Assembly (NCBI GenBank): GCA_903828515.1 | Contig: CAIKMD010000003.1 | Location: 434,001-498,000, forward strand | Source of the DNA: an uncultured Rhodospirillales bacterium | GTDB taxonomy: Bacteria; Pseudomonadota; Alphaproteobacteria; ATCC43930; CGMCC-115725 | Length of the DNA: 64,000 nucleotides | Direction of reading: 5' to 3' | Shown: piece by piece, positions 51,284 through 61,262 of the stretch | Position numbering within the stretch: the stretch's first letter is position 1 | How the letters are laid out: every line of letters starts with the position of its first letter | The notes under the pieces: generated by a model | Seen by the model: the letters and a program-made list of their open reading frames with translations, nothing else | Databases searched by the model: none | What the model was told of the DNA's origin: nothing | Program-made: the position numbers and the translations under genes

Positions 51284-51516
51284 TCGAACTCGTTCATCCC
51301 GAAGATCGCGAGCGCTTTTGGGCGGCGCGGACCGGGGAGATTTCTGGTCTGACCGCGGCGGCCATCGAATACCGCATCATCCGTTCCGACGGGATGACGC
51401 GCACGGTTCGGCGCGAGAGCGCGGTGGTTTTCGATGAAGACAAACGGCCGATCCGCCTTTACGGCACGTTGCAGGACGTGACCGAACGCCGGCACGGCGA
51501 ACGGCGCGAACGCGAA
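49979..51516 (+). repeat. Tandem PAS-coding repeats, four units of 384 bases
   Basis: The word AGCCG(C/T)GAAAA begins units at 49979, 50363, 50747 and 51131, each exactly 384 bases apart. The unit-end GA(C/T)-(G/A)T-AC(C/G)GA words lie at 50321, 50705, 51089 and 51475: two steps of 384, then 386. The fourth unit is thus two bases longer. The units encode diverged PAS domains, so the array grew by internal duplication and then drifted. Confidence 0.85.
51249..51256 (+). repeat. Homopolymer G8 at the kinase frameshift
   Basis: Eight consecutive G break the reading frame of the PAS kinase. Restoring the frame needs six (or nine) G; six also restores the 384-base repeat period. This could be a slippage-prone switch or an assembly error. 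Confidence 0.85.
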
Positions 51517-52251
51517 TTGGAACGCCAGTTGCTGCATTCGCAAAAGCTCGAGGCGCTCGGCACGTTGGCGGGCGGCATCGCCCACGATCTCAACAACACG
51601 CTCGTGCCGATCATGGCGCTGAGCAAGATCACGGCCCGCGGCTTCGATCCAGACACCAGAATTCGCGGCAACCTCGATACGATCTACCGTGCCAGCGAAC
51701 ATGCGCGCGACCTGGTCCAACGAGTCCTGACTTTCAGCCGCAAGGACGAGCCCGAAAAACACGAGAACGATCTCGGCAGTATCGTCCATGAATCGCTTGA
51801 GCTACTGCGCGCGACGGTGCCGTCGTCGATTCAGTTCCAGTTGCAGGTTGAGCCGACGCCGCCGATCCCCGTCGATGCGGCGCAGTTGCGCCAGGTCGTG
51901 ACCAACCTCATTACCAACGCGGCCCAAGCGATCGGTCGGGACATGGGAACGATCACGGTAAGCCTGATGCCAACGGTCGGTGTGAGCGGCGCACCGGAGA
52001 TTTGTCTGTCCATTGCCGATACCGGTGCGGGCATGGACGAGCCGACGCTGGGCCGTATTTTCGAGCCGTTCTTTACCACCAAGGCGGTGGGCCAGGGCAC
52101 CGGACTCGGCCTCTCGATCGTCCACGGCATCGTCACCAGCCATGGCGGACGCATCGAGGTGAGCAGCGCGCCTGGCCAAGGCACCCGGCTCGATCTCTAT
52201 TTTGCCGTTCCGGTTTCCGCGGGGGTCACGTCTTCACGCCCGGCCGCTTGA
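51259..52251 (+). CDS. Multi-PAS membrane sensor histidine kinase, C-terminal part (frameshifted)
   Basis: This 330-residue frame continues the kinase beyond the G8 run. It begins in the middle of the fourth repeat PAS domain (MAPGYEQLIELVHPEDRERF aligns with AEHLIKLVHPEDRAKF of unit 1). It then has the dimerisation region with H-box LGTLAGGIAHDLNNTLVPIM (His at about 110), and a full ATPase: NLITNAAQAIGRD, IADTGAGMDEPTLGRIFEPFFTTK, and GTGLGLSIVHGIVTSHGG. The HDLNN H-box type is that of NtrB-like or hybrid sensor kinases. The ATG at 51259 is not a likely natural start. Its 3' end overlaps the VOC gene by 26 bases. Confidence 0.88.
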   Translation: MAPGYEQLIELVHPEDRERFWAARTGEISGLTAAAIEYRIIRSDGMTRTVRRESAVVFDEDKRPIRLYGTLQDVTERRHGERRERELERQLLHSQKLEALGTLAGGIAHDLNNTLVPIMALSKITARGFDPDTRIRGNLDTIYRASEHARDLVQRVLTFSRKDEPEKHENDLGSIVHESLELLRATVPSSIQFQLQVEPTPPIPVDAAQLRQVVTNLITNAAQAIGRDMGTITVSLMPTVGVSGAPEICLSIADTGAGMDEPTLGRIFEPFFTTKAVGQGTGLGLSIVHGIVTSHGGRIEVSSAPGQGTRLDLYFAVPVSAGVTSSRPAA

Positions 52252-52729
52252 AATTGCGGTCGTGGTGGCCTTTGCCCTGAAGGTCGCCGTTGTTGAAGAA
52301 CCAGGAATAGCCGCCCTTCGGGTTGGTGAGAATTTCCCAGCAATTTTCGTCGATATCCCAGAAATAGAAGCTGTAAGTCCCGTGCTGCAGGATTGGCTCG
52401 GAGATCTTGGTGAGATGCCATTTCTCGGCCTCGGCGAGCACGACCTTATGCGCCGCGTCGACCTCTTCCTGGGTTTCGACATCGAGGCCGTTGTGATTGA
52501 GCAGGCCCATCGCGCCGACCTTTTTTGCCTTGACCACGGCGATGCAATGATCGCCGCCGAGGCGAACGAACATCGATATCTTACTGGTCTGGACGACTTC
52601 GAACCCAAGGAACTCTTCGTAGAATTTCCGGGTGAATTCGAGATCGTGGCAATCGAGCGTGCCGTGCGACAGAAAGTTCAGTTTGAGCGACGGCGCGGTC
52701 TTGGCGTTCGCGGTGCTGGCGTCGGGCAT
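52226..52729 (-). CDS. VOC-family (glyoxalase/extradiol-like) protein
   Basis: The 167-residue protein starts MPDASTANAKTAPSLKLNFL at ATG 52729, eight bases after GGAGGA. It has one vicinal-oxygen-chelate module pair with putative metal ligands: His in LSHGTLDCHDLEFTRKFYEEFLGF, His in GLLNHNGLDV, and Glu in NCWEILTNPKGGYSW. The length is typical of single-chain VOC enzymes, which work as dimers. Likely role: dioxygenase, lyase or isomerase on a small organic molecule. The luciferase-like gene lies 29 bases upstream on the same strand, so they probably share a transcript. Confidence 0.85.
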   Translation of the reverse strand: MPDASTANAKTAPSLKLNFLSHGTLDCHDLEFTRKFYEEFLGFEVVQTSKISMFVRLGGDHCIAVVKAKKVGAMGLLNHNGLDVETQEEVDAAHKVVLAEAEKWHLTKISEPILQHGTYSFYFWDIDENCWEILTNPKGGYSWFFNNGDLQGKGHHDRNFKRPGVKT

Positions 52730-52758
52730 GAGCGTATCCTCCTCGCGATGTGAACGGA

Positions 52759-53868
52759 TTATTCCGCTGCTTGCGCCGCAGCGTGTTGCGATAGGCGTGG
52801 CATGACTTCGTGCGCCATGAGGCGCATCGATTCGCGTTCCCAGGCTTCGTTGGGTCCGCCCCAATCGACCCCGGTCATCAACAGGTTGCCGAAGGGTCCG
52901 GCGCGGTCGCGGAAAGCGACGAGCTTCTCCAGAACGGTACGTGGCGAGCCGAAGATCACGCGCGAGTCGATGATCTTTTCGACGGTGACCTCGTCGTCCG
53001 GCATGTCGGCGCGTGGCTTCAGCGCGACAAGCCGGCCAAGGCCGCGCAGGATTTCGCTCATATAACCGAAATAATACTGATATGAGGATTGCGCGTTCAT
53101 CACCTGCTCGCGCGCCTCGGCGTCGCTGGCTGCGATGTGGAGACAACGGACAACGCGCCAATTCGCCCCGCTCGGTGCGCGGCACGCCTCGGCGGCGCCA
53201 CGGCGCAGCATCTCCCAATGCGTCGCGATGCCCTCGGCAGTCAGGAACGAGCTTGAGATCGGGCCCCAGCCGCGCTGCCCTGCGATGCGCACGGTCTGCG
53301 AATTGGGACTCGCGGCAGTGACGCAGATCGGTGGACCTGGTTTTTGGTAGGGCTTGGGCATGACCCCGATGCCGAGCCGCGCGTTGAGGCTCTTCGCGAT
53401 CTCGGTCGTCCAGAACTCTCCCTTGATCGAATACGGTGGATCCTGCGACCAGATTTTCTCGATCATGTCGATCGATTCGATCATCATGCGCCCGCGCTGT
53501 GCGGCATCGGGGTTGCCCAGCAATTCGAAATCCGACACCAAGCTGCCGGTGCCGATGCCGAAGATGAACCGGCCGCGGCTCATGTTGTCGAATTGCGCGA
53601 CCTCGCCGGCGATCATGGCCGGATGACGATTGGGCAGCGAGATCACGCCGGTGCCGAAATCGAGGTTCTTGGTGCGGTCGATCAGGCTCGCCATGAACAT
53701 CAGCGGCGAGGGATAGGGCTCGGTCGAGGCGGAGTAGTGCTCGCCCAGGAACATCTCATCGAAGCCCAGCCGGTCGGCGAGCAACGATTTCTCGATGTCT
53801 TCGGCGAGCGTCTCGTGCATCGCCCGAGCCGGCGGGTGGACCGGCATCATGAAGAGGCCCAGTCGCAT
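52759..53868 (-). CDS. LLM-class flavin-dependent monooxygenase (luciferase-like)
   Basis: The 369-residue protein starts MRLGLFMMPVHPPARAMHET at ATG 53868, behind GAGGAAAC. The luciferase fold signs are EDIEKSLLADRLGFDEMFLGEHYSAS, LDFGTGVISLPNRHPAMIAGEVAQFD, SRGRFIFGIGTGSLVSDFEL, and IDSRVIFGSPRTVLEKLVAFRDRA at the C-end. MPVHPP...EHYS is a pattern seen in members active on aromatic or alkane compounds. It oxidises its substrate with reduced FMN and oxygen. It lies just downstream of folC (53-base gap). Confidence 0.88.
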   Translation of the reverse strand: MRLGLFMMPVHPPARAMHETLAEDIEKSLLADRLGFDEMFLGEHYSASTEPYPSPLMFMASLIDRTKNLDFGTGVISLPNRHPAMIAGEVAQFDNMSRGRFIFGIGTGSLVSDFELLGNPDAAQRGRMMIESIDMIEKIWSQDPPYSIKGEFWTTEIAKSLNARLGIGVMPKPYQKPGPPICVTAASPNSQTVRIAGQRGWGPISSSFLTAEGIATHWEMLRRGAAEACRAPSGANWRVVRCLHIAASDAEAREQVMNAQSSYQYYFGYMSEILRGLGRLVALKPRADMPDDEVTVEKIIDSRVIFGSPRTVLEKLVAFRDRAGPFGNLLMTGVDWGGPNEAWERESMRLMAHEVMPRLSQHAAAQAAE

Positions 53869-53921
53869 CGTTTCCTCGCATTTGACGGCCTGATGAGGCC
53901 GGGGACGTTTATTGCGCCATG

Positions 53922-55217
53922 TTAGGACGGGGCGCCGTTCTCCGCCAACACCCTTCCGGCAAGGTACAGCGACCCGCAAATCAGCACCCGCGCACCCGGT
54001 TCCGCAGCGGCCGTTACGGCGGCGGCAATCGAAGGATGCGGTGTGGCGGCCAGCCCTGCGGCGCGCGCGGCGATCGCGGAATCCTCGGCCGAACGGGTGT
54101 TCTCTTCGCCTGGGATGGAAACTGTCTCGATCCGTGACGCATAGGGCACGATCGGCTTCAGGAAGGCTTCGGCATCGTGCGATTTCAACATGCCGAACAC
54201 CACGACGAGCTTTTTGTCGCGCCACGTCTTTGCGACTTCGCCCAACGCCTCGCCGCCTGCCTGGTTATGCGCGCCGTCGAGCCAGAGTTCGGCCCCGTTC
54301 GGCATGAGGCGGGCCAGGGGTCCCGCGCGAAGTGGTTGCAGCCGCGCCGGCCATTCGACACAGCGCAACCCGTTAGCCACGAGATCGGGACGCAGCGTGA
54401 GACCAGGGATGCATTCGAGCACGGCGACGGCGGTGCCGGCATTGTCGTATTGGTGCGGTCCCAACAGGCCGGGCGCCGGCAGATTGAACCCCTGCTTTCC
54501 CCGATAGTGAAACCGGCCATCGGCGCGTCGCTCGGCGGTCCATTCGATGTCCTGACGATGCAAGGGCGCGCCCATCTCGTGTGCGCGCGCCGCGATTACC
54601 GCGGCACCTTCGACAGTCTGATGCGATACCACCGCGGGCACGCCCCGCTTGAAAATGCCGGCCTTCTCGAACGCGATCTTTGCCACCGTGTCGCCGAGGA
54701 AATGCTGATGGTCGAGCGAAACGGGCGTGACCGCGGTAACCGCTGGCCGGTCGATGACATTGGTCGCATCGAAGCGCCCGCCCAGGCCGACTTCGAGCAA
54801 CACGACATCGGCGGGCTCGCGGGCGAAGGCAAGAAAGGCGGCGGCGGTGGTGATTTCGAAGAAGGTAATCGGCGTGCCGCGATTGGCTTCTTCGCATTCC
54901 GCCAGAAGGGTGACCAGCGCGTCTTCTTCGATCAACCGGCCGGCAACGCGGATACGCTCGGCGAAGCGGACGAGATGCGGTGAGGTATAGGCGTGGACCT
55001 TCATGCTGTGTGCCTCAAGGCAGGCGCGCAGGAAAGCGACGGTCGAGCCTTTGCCGTTGGTCCCGGCGACGTGAATGACGGGGGGCAGTTTTTGCTGGGG
55101 ATTGCCGAGCGCGTCGAGCAGGCGAAGCACGCGATCGAGACTCAGATCGATCAGCTTCGGGTGCAGTGTCAGCAGGCGTGCGAGAATCCGATTGCTGCCG
55201 ACGGTGTTCTCGCTCAG
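53922..55217 (-). CDS. folC: Bifunctional dihydrofolate synthase / folylpolyglutamate synthase
   Basis: FolC adds glutamate to dihydropteroate and folates. The P-loop [17 protein letters not shown] is clear, with [31 protein letters not shown], and [14 protein letters not shown]. The canonical in-frame GTG (55130, [13 protein letters not shown]) would cut off the conserved N-terminal helix. Homology runs 28 codons further upstream ([23 protein letters not shown]) without any ATG, GTG or TTG. The most likely start is the CTG at 55217, which forms CTGA with the accD stop, as ATGA and GTGA do elsewhere here. An ATT at 55187 is another option. Gene calls from standard codons would stop at 55130. 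Confidence 0.9.
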   Translation of the reverse strand: MSENTVGSNRILARLLTLHPKLIDLSLDRVLRLLDALGNPQQKLPPVIHVAGTNGKGSTVAFLRACLEAHSMKVHAYTSPHLVRFAERIRVAGRLIEEDALVTLLAECEEANRGTPITFFEITTAAAFLAFAREPADVVLLEVGLGGRFDATNVIDRPAVTAVTPVSLDHQHFLGDTVAKIAFEKAGIFKRGVPAVVSHQTVEGAAVIAARAHEMGAPLHRQDIEWTAERRADGRFHYRGKQGFNLPAPGLLGPHQYDNAGTAVAVLECIPGLTLRPDLVANGLRCVEWPARLQPLRAGPLARLMPNGAELWLDGAHNQAGGEALGEVAKTWRDKKLVVVFGMLKSHDAEAFLKPIVPYASRIETVSIPGEENTRSAEDSAIAARAAGLAATPHPSIAAAVTAAAEPGARVLICGSLYLAGRVLAENGAPS

Positions 55218-56134
55218 GGTGCGGTCTTCCCGCCGGCAGCCGCTCGGCCTTTGCCCGCTGCCGCTAAAACCAGCCCCGTGGCCGGGGCGGGGCTCATCAA
55301 CAGGCGAATGATTCGCGCGAGGGTTTCCTTCAATTCCTTGCGCGGCACGACGGCGTCGACCATGCCGTGTTCGAGCAGGTATTCCGCGCGCTGGAAACCC
55401 TCGGGCAGTTTTTCGCGGATGGTTTCCTCGATGACGCGTGCGCCAGCAAAACCGATCACCGCGCCGGGCTCGGCCAAGGTGATGTCGCCCAGCATCGCGA
55501 AGGACGCCGAGACGCCGCCGGTGGTCGGATCGGTCAGCAGGACGATGTAGGGAAGGCCCGCCTCTTTCACCATCTCGACCGCGAGCGTGGTGCGCGGCAT
55601 CTGCATCAGCGATAGGATGCCTTCCTGCATCCGCGCGCCGCCCGATGCCGGTACGACGACGAGCGCCGCTTCCTGCAGGACGGCGAGGCGCGCAGCGGCA
55701 AGCAAGGCTTCGCCGACGGCGATGCCCATCGAGCCGCCCATGAAGGCGAAATCGAAACAGGCTAGAACGGCTGGGAGGCCACCGATCGTGCCGTGCGCCA
55801 CCACCATCGCATCGCGGCCGCCGACGCGCGCCTGTGCTTCTTTCAGCCGGTCTGAATAACGCTTGAGGTCGCGAAATTTAAGCGGATCGGCGATTGCCTT
55901 GGGTAATTCGATCGCGGTCGAGCGCCCCTCGTCGAACAGCAGCGCCATGCGTTGCTCGGCATCCATGCGCAGATGATTGCCGCAATTGGCGCAGACATTG
56001 AGATTGGCTTCGAGATCGCGGCGGAACAGCATCTGCCCGCAATTCGGACATTTCTGCCAGAGATTCTCCGGCACTTCCTTCTTGGTGACGACCGCCCGAA
56101 TCTTGGGCAAGACGAAATTGGTCAGCCAGCTCAT
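55214..56134 (-). CDS. accD: Acetyl-CoA carboxylase carboxyltransferase subunit beta
   Basis: The 306-residue subunit has the N-terminal zinc ribbon with Cys29, Cys32, Cys48 and Cys51 ([12 protein letters not shown], then [12 protein letters not shown]). The crotonase-like carboxyltransferase core follows: [20 protein letters not shown] and [19 protein letters not shown]. With AccA it transfers the carboxyl group from biotin to acetyl-CoA to make malonyl-CoA for fatty acid synthesis. The position between trpA and folC is a common alphaproteobacterial order; overlaps with trpA (4 bases) suggest one transcript. Confidence 0.97.
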   Translation of the reverse strand: MSWLTNFVLPKIRAVVTKKEVPENLWQKCPNCGQMLFRRDLEANLNVCANCGNHLRMDAEQRMALLFDEGRSTAIELPKAIADPLKFRDLKRYSDRLKEAQARVGGRDAMVVAHGTIGGLPAVLACFDFAFMGGSMGIAVGEALLAAARLAVLQEAALVVVPASGGARMQEGILSLMQMPRTTLAVEMVKEAGLPYIVLLTDPTTGGVSASFAMLGDITLAEPGAVIGFAGARVIEETIREKLPEGFQRAEYLLEHGMVDAVVPRKELKETLARIIRLLMSPAPATGLVLAAAGKGRAAAGGKTAP

Positions 56135-56954
56135 GTCCGCCTCGCAGCGCGAACGCCCTGCGCCAGATCACGCACATGGGCGAGGACACTCTCGACCAGC
56201 GCGGGCGTCGCCTTGCCGTCCTTGTCGAGGCCGCTGGCCACGCGTTCAACGAGGACGGAGCCGACCACAGCGGCATCCGCGACGCGCGCGATGTCGGCGG
56301 CTTGTGCCGCGGTGCGGATGCCGAAGCCGACCGCAATCGGGAGTTTGGTGTGGCGCTTCAGTCGCGTCACCGCGGCGGTCACGACATCGGAGGTCGCCGA
56401 TTTGGTCCCGGTGATGCCGGCGATAGCGACGTAATAGAGAAATCCCGCAGTGTTGGTGAGAACCTTCGGCAGGCGCTTGTCGTCGGTCGTCGGCGTGGCG
56501 AGCCGAATGAAATCGATCCCGGCCTGCTGCGCGGGTAAGCATAACTCGTCGTCATGTTCGGGCGGCAGGTCGACCACGATCAAACCATCGACGCCGGCAG
56601 CCTTCGCATCGGCCAGGAAACCCGCGACGCCATAGCGATAGATCGGATTGTAATAGCCCATCAGCACGATCGGCGTGGTGTCGTCGCCCGCGCGAAACTT
56701 CTTCACGATGGCGAGCACACCTTTGAGGGTCATGCCGGCTTTGAGGGCGCGCAGACCCGCCGCCTGGATCGCGGGCCCATCGGCCATCGGATCGGAGAAC
56801 GGCACACCAACCTCGATCAGATCGGCGCCGGCTTGCGGCAAGCCTTCGAGGATGCTGGAGAAGCTCGCGGCATCCGGATCGCCGCAGGTGAGATAGGTGA
56901 CGAGCGCGGCACGTCCCTCGCGTTTCAACGCATCGAACCGGTCGGCGATGCGGG

Positions 56955-56958
<4 letters not shown>
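56131..56958 (-). CDS. trpA: Tryptophan synthase alpha subunit
   Basis: The 275-residue TIM barrel starts [20 protein letters not shown]. Its hallmarks are [35 protein letters not shown] with the catalytic Glu and Asp, [13 protein letters not shown] (here [13 protein letters not shown]), and [10 protein letters not shown]. It cleaves indole-3-glycerol phosphate to indole, which is passed to TrpB. It overlaps trpB by 4 bases and accD by 4, forming an operon. Confidence 0.97.
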
Positions 56959-58166
<1,208 letters not shown>

Positions 58167-58198
58167 GGCGTGGGTTTTAGCGGGAAACGGTGGTGGCC

Positions 58199-58855
58199 TC
58201 AAACGCGGCCCAACGCCTGCGCGCGGGCCAGAAACGCGCGGATTTTGTCGGGATCCTTCTCGCCGGGTCGGCGCTCGACGCCAGAAGACACATCGACCGT
58301 CTCGGCGCGCGAGGTTTTGACCGCTTCGGCCAGATTATCGACGTTAAGCCCGCCTGACAGCATCCAGGGCAGCGGCCAGCTGCGACGGCGCAGCAAGTCC
58401 CAGTCGAAGGCGAGGGCGTTGCCACCGGGCAGTGCGTTTTGCATGTCTTTAGGCGCCTTGGTGTCGAACATCAGCCAGTCGGCGACGGCGAAGAATTCCT
58501 TGGCCTGCTGGAGGTCGAGTTCGGACGCGACCTTAATCGCCTTCATCGTTTTGCGGCCATAGCGGCGCTTGATCGCGCCGATGCGATCGGGCGTCTCGCT
58601 GCCGTGAAATTGCAGCATGTCGAACGGCGCTTTGGCTAGGACCGCATCGAGCAATGTATCGTCGGGGTCGACGAATACGCCGACGCGGGTGATGCCGGGC
58701 GCGACGCTGCGCACCAATGGCGCTGCCTGTTCGGGCGTCAGATGACGCGGGCTCGGCGGATAGAAGACGAAGCCGGTGAACTGCGCGCCGCCGGCAACCG
58801 CGGCGGCCACGGCCTCGATGCTGTTGAGGCCGCAAATCTTGACCGCGACACTCAT
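58199..58855 (-). CDS. trpF: Phosphoribosylanthranilate isomerase
   Basis: The 218-residue protein starts [20 protein letters not shown] (ATG 58855). The isomerase hallmarks are VKICGL with the catalytic Cys, [36 protein letters not shown], and a C-terminal [20 protein letters not shown]. It turns phosphoribosylanthranilate into CdRP, two steps before TrpA/TrpB. It starts within the last codons of pyrF (ATGA overlap), so pyrF, trpF, trpB and trpA are coupled. Confidence 0.96.
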   Translation of the reverse strand: MSVAVKICGLNSIEAVAAAVAGGAQFTGFVFYPPSPRHLTPEQAAPLVRSVAPGITRVGVFVDPDDTLLDAVLAKAPFDMLQFHGSETPDRIGAIKRRYGRKTMKAIKVASELDLQQAKEFFAVADWLMFDTKAPKDMQNALPGGNALAFDWDLLRRRSWPLPWMLSGGLNVDNLAEAVKTSRAETVDVSSGVERRPGEKDPDKIRAFLARAQALGRV

Positions 58856-59538
58856 GACAATTCGGCGTGAATGGCGCGCGCCGCTTCGCCCGGATCGGCG
58901 GCTTCGGTGATCGGCCGGCCGATGACGAGATAATCGGCGCCGGCTTCGATCGCCGCACGCGGCGTGAGAACGCGCTTTTGATCGCCGACCGCGGCGCCGG
59001 CCGGCCGGATGCCGGGGACCACAACGAGGAAGTCTTTGCGGCAGGCCGCGCGGATGAGCGCCACTTCCTGCGGCGAGCAAACGACACCATCGAGTCCCGC
59101 TGCTTGTGCGAGCAGCGCGAGACGCTGCACCTGACTTTCGACCGGGCCGGTCTGGCCGGTGGCGGCGAGATCGCCCGCGTCGAGGCTGGTCAGCACCGTC
59201 ACGCCCAAAAGCCTGGTGCGTGCGCCACCGCGCGCTTCGACGGCCGCGCGCATCATCGCCGCACCGCCGGCGCAATGGAGGGTGATCAGCAGCGGATCGA
59301 GCGGCAAGGCCGCGCGGATCGCACCCGCGACCGTATTCGGTATGTCGTGCAATTTGAGGTCGAGGAACACGTTCTTCTGATCGCCGGCGGCCTGGCGGAT
59401 GCCGGCGGGTCCGTGCGCGACGAAGAATTCGAGACCGAGCTTCACGCCGCCAACCGCGCCAGCGGTTGCCGCGATCAGCGCCTGCGCGCGAGCCATATCG
59501 GGCGTGTCGATGGCACAGAGTATCGGATTGGTCGGCAT
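58852..59538 (-). CDS. pyrF: Orotidine 5'-phosphate decarboxylase
   Basis: The 228-residue TIM barrel starts MPTNPILCAIDTPDMARAQ. It has VKLGLEFFVAHGP, the catalytic FLDLKLHDIPNTV (Asp-Lys-Asp set), TVLTSLDAGDLAATG, and VVPGIRPAGAAVGDQKRVLTP. It makes UMP in pyrimidine synthesis. It starts the pyrF-trpF-trpB-trpA-accD-folC run, with the ornithine-cyclodeaminase-like gene directly upstream (no gap). Confidence 0.97.
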   Translation of the reverse strand: MPTNPILCAIDTPDMARAQALIAATAGAVGGVKLGLEFFVAHGPAGIRQAAGDQKNVFLDLKLHDIPNTVAGAIRAALPLDPLLITLHCAGGAAMMRAAVEARGGARTRLLGVTVLTSLDAGDLAATGQTGPVESQVQRLALLAQAAGLDGVVCSPQEVALIRAACRKDFLVVVPGIRPAGAAVGDQKRVLTPRAAIEAGADYLVIGRPITEAADPGEAARAIHAELS

Positions 59539-60486
59539 TTAACCGTTCACCACCGTGTCGAGGGCGAGCGATGCGCCGGCCAGATCCTCGAGCGAATGCC
59601 CGACCGATTTGAACAATGTGATCTGCGTGTTGAAGCGCCGGCCGGCGCGGTCACCGCGCGTGAGGTCGAACAAATCGCCGGCGATGTCATGGTCGGTGAT
59701 GATTCCCGCTTCCATCGGCGCGGCGATGTCGCCGGCTTCGCTGACTGCCGCGTCGCGGGTGTCGACGAAGATGCGTGCCTTGGTCATGGTGACATCGTCG
59801 GCCTCCCGCATCTGGCGCGATCGTCCGCCGACGAGGTCGATATGGACGCCCTCGGGCAGCCATTCGCCCATGAGGATCGGCTCGCGCGACGAGGTCGCGC
59901 AACAGATGATCTGCGCGCCGCGCACGGCTTTCTCGAGATTGGTCGTGGCGGCCACTTTGAGATTGCGGCGATCGAGGCGCTTGGCCAGCCGCGCGGCCTT
60001 GTCGTGATCGCGGCCCCAGACCAGAACGTTGTGAATGGGGCGCACGCTCGCATGCGCTTCGATGAGGTGAGCGGCAAGATTGCCGGTGCCGATCATCAAA
60101 AGCCGTTCGCAATCGGAACGCGCGAGATAGCTCGCTGCCAACGCGGATGCAGCGGCGGTGCGCCGTGCGGTCAATCCGGGCCCGTCGAGAATCGCCAGCG
60201 TCTCGCCGGTTTTCCCATCGCAGAGCAGATAGGTTCCGAGCCGCGCCGGTCTGTGCTGCGCGATATTGCCAGGAAATGTCGTCGTCATCTTGACGCCGAA
60301 ATGCTTGCCCGCCTGCCAGGTCGGCAACAGGACCAGCGATCCGTTAGGCCCGTTGGGTACCGGAATTGTGTGAAGCTCGGCGGATGGCGTTTCGATATTT
60401 CGGGCGCGGAAGGCTTGCCTCAGTGCCTCAACCAATGCGGGGAATTCGAGTGCGGCCACCGTTTCGTTGTAACCGAGCACGCGCAT
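59539..60486 (-). CDS. Ornithine cyclodeaminase / mu-crystallin family protein
   Basis: The 315-residue protein starts MRVLGYNETVAALEFPALVE (ATG 60486, sharing one base with the stop of the upstream gene). The NAD-binding fold is LLMIGTGNLAAHLIEAHASV. The OCD/mu-crystallin core is VKMTTTFPGNIAQHRPARLG, GPGLTARRTAAASALAASYLA, and IDLVGGRSRQMREADDV. Members deaminate ornithine to proline, or act as alanine or ketimine reductases. The GTGNLA site and TARRTAAASALA are typical, but the exact substrate is open. It ends where pyrF begins. Confidence 0.88.
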   Translation of the reverse strand: MRVLGYNETVAALEFPALVEALRQAFRARNIETPSAELHTIPVPNGPNGSLVLLPTWQAGKHFGVKMTTTFPGNIAQHRPARLGTYLLCDGKTGETLAILDGPGLTARRTAAASALAASYLARSDCERLLMIGTGNLAAHLIEAHASVRPIHNVLVWGRDHDKAARLAKRLDRRNLKVAATTNLEKAVRGAQIICCATSSREPILMGEWLPEGVHIDLVGGRSRQMREADDVTMTKARIFVDTRDAAVSEAGDIAAPMEAGIITDHDIAGDLFDLTRGDRAGRRFNTQITLFKSVGHSLEDLAGASLALDTVVNG

Positions 60487-60791
60487 CAGCGGACAAGCTC
60501 CTTGGTCGGCGGCTTCGCGGGTTCCTTGGCGGCGAGTTCGCGTTCCAGCGCCTCGATGCGGCGGCTGCGCGTGCGCGCTTCCCGGCGCCAGCGATGACCG
60601 TTGATCCAGGCAACGAACTCGCCGAGCAAAAATCCCGCGACCAGCGTCAGCAACACGATGAGATAAGTTGGCGCCGTGAGCGCCACGGGCAGCGGCCAGA
60701 AGGTCAGGTTGATCGGCTCGCGATTGGCGACGGCGAAGACGACGAGCACCAGCGCGAGCGGCGCGGTGATCAGCCAATGAACCAGCTTCAT
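60486..60791 (-). CDS. LapA-domain membrane protein (DUF1049)
   Basis: The 101-residue protein has two membrane segments (LVHWLITAPLALVLVVFAVAN and VALTAPTYLIVLLTLVAGFLLGEF), then a basic cytoplasmic tail with coiled-coil character (RTRSRRIEALERELAAKEPA). The REPINLTFWPLPVAL segment between the helices is the LapA signature. In E. coli LapA works with LapB in controlling lipopolysaccharide synthesis. In alphaproteobacteria it is commonly next to ihfB and rpsA. The start codon at 60791 follows GCGAAACC. Confidence 0.87.
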   Translation of the reverse strand: MKLVHWLITAPLALVLVVFAVANREPINLTFWPLPVALTAPTYLIVLLTLVAGFLLGEFVAWINGHRWRREARTRSRRIEALERELAAKEPAKPPTKELVR

Positions 60792-60895
60792 GGTTTCGCT
60801 CTAGGCCGCGTATGCAGCCGTCCTGTCAACCGTGCCCGCGCTACCGAATGGTCCGACGCTTGGTTGCGGCGGTTGCGTGGGCAAAAAGAGAAGAA

Positions 60896-61180
60896 CTACG
60901 CCCCGTTATTCAACCGGGCGCGCATTTCCTTGCCGGTCTTGAAGAAGGGGATGTGCTTCTCGTCGACCTGGACACTCTGGCCGGTGCGCGGATTGCGCCC
61001 GAGGCGCGCCTCGCGGCGCTTGACCGAGAATGCGCCGAACCCGCGCAACTCGACCCGATCGCCACGCGACAGCGCATTCGAAATCTCGTCGAAGATCGTC
61101 GTCACGATCCGCTCGACGTCGCGCTGATAGAGATGCGGATTGCGCTCGGCCAGTTGCTGGATCAGTTCGGATTTGGTCAT
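60896..61180 (-). CDS. ihfB: Integration host factor beta subunit
   Basis: The 94-residue DNA-bending protein starts [19 protein letters not shown]. The IHF/HU fold is clear: [40 protein letters not shown], and the DNA-contacting arm [20 protein letters not shown]. It pairs with IhfA to bend DNA. It follows rpsA (82-base gap). The IHF-beta assignment over HU comes from sequence and its place after rpsA. Confidence 0.95.
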   Translation of the reverse strand: MTKSELIQQLAERNPHLYQRDVERIVTTIFDEISNALSRGDRVELRGFGAFSVKRREARLGRNPRTGQSVQVDEKHIPFFKTGKEMRARLNNGA

Positions 61181-61262
61181 GGTGACGTATGCCCCAGGGC
61201 TTGGCCGGCTCGCTTGATGCTGAGCCTGCCAAACCCTTTGATGGCCGTCAAGCCACTCAATT

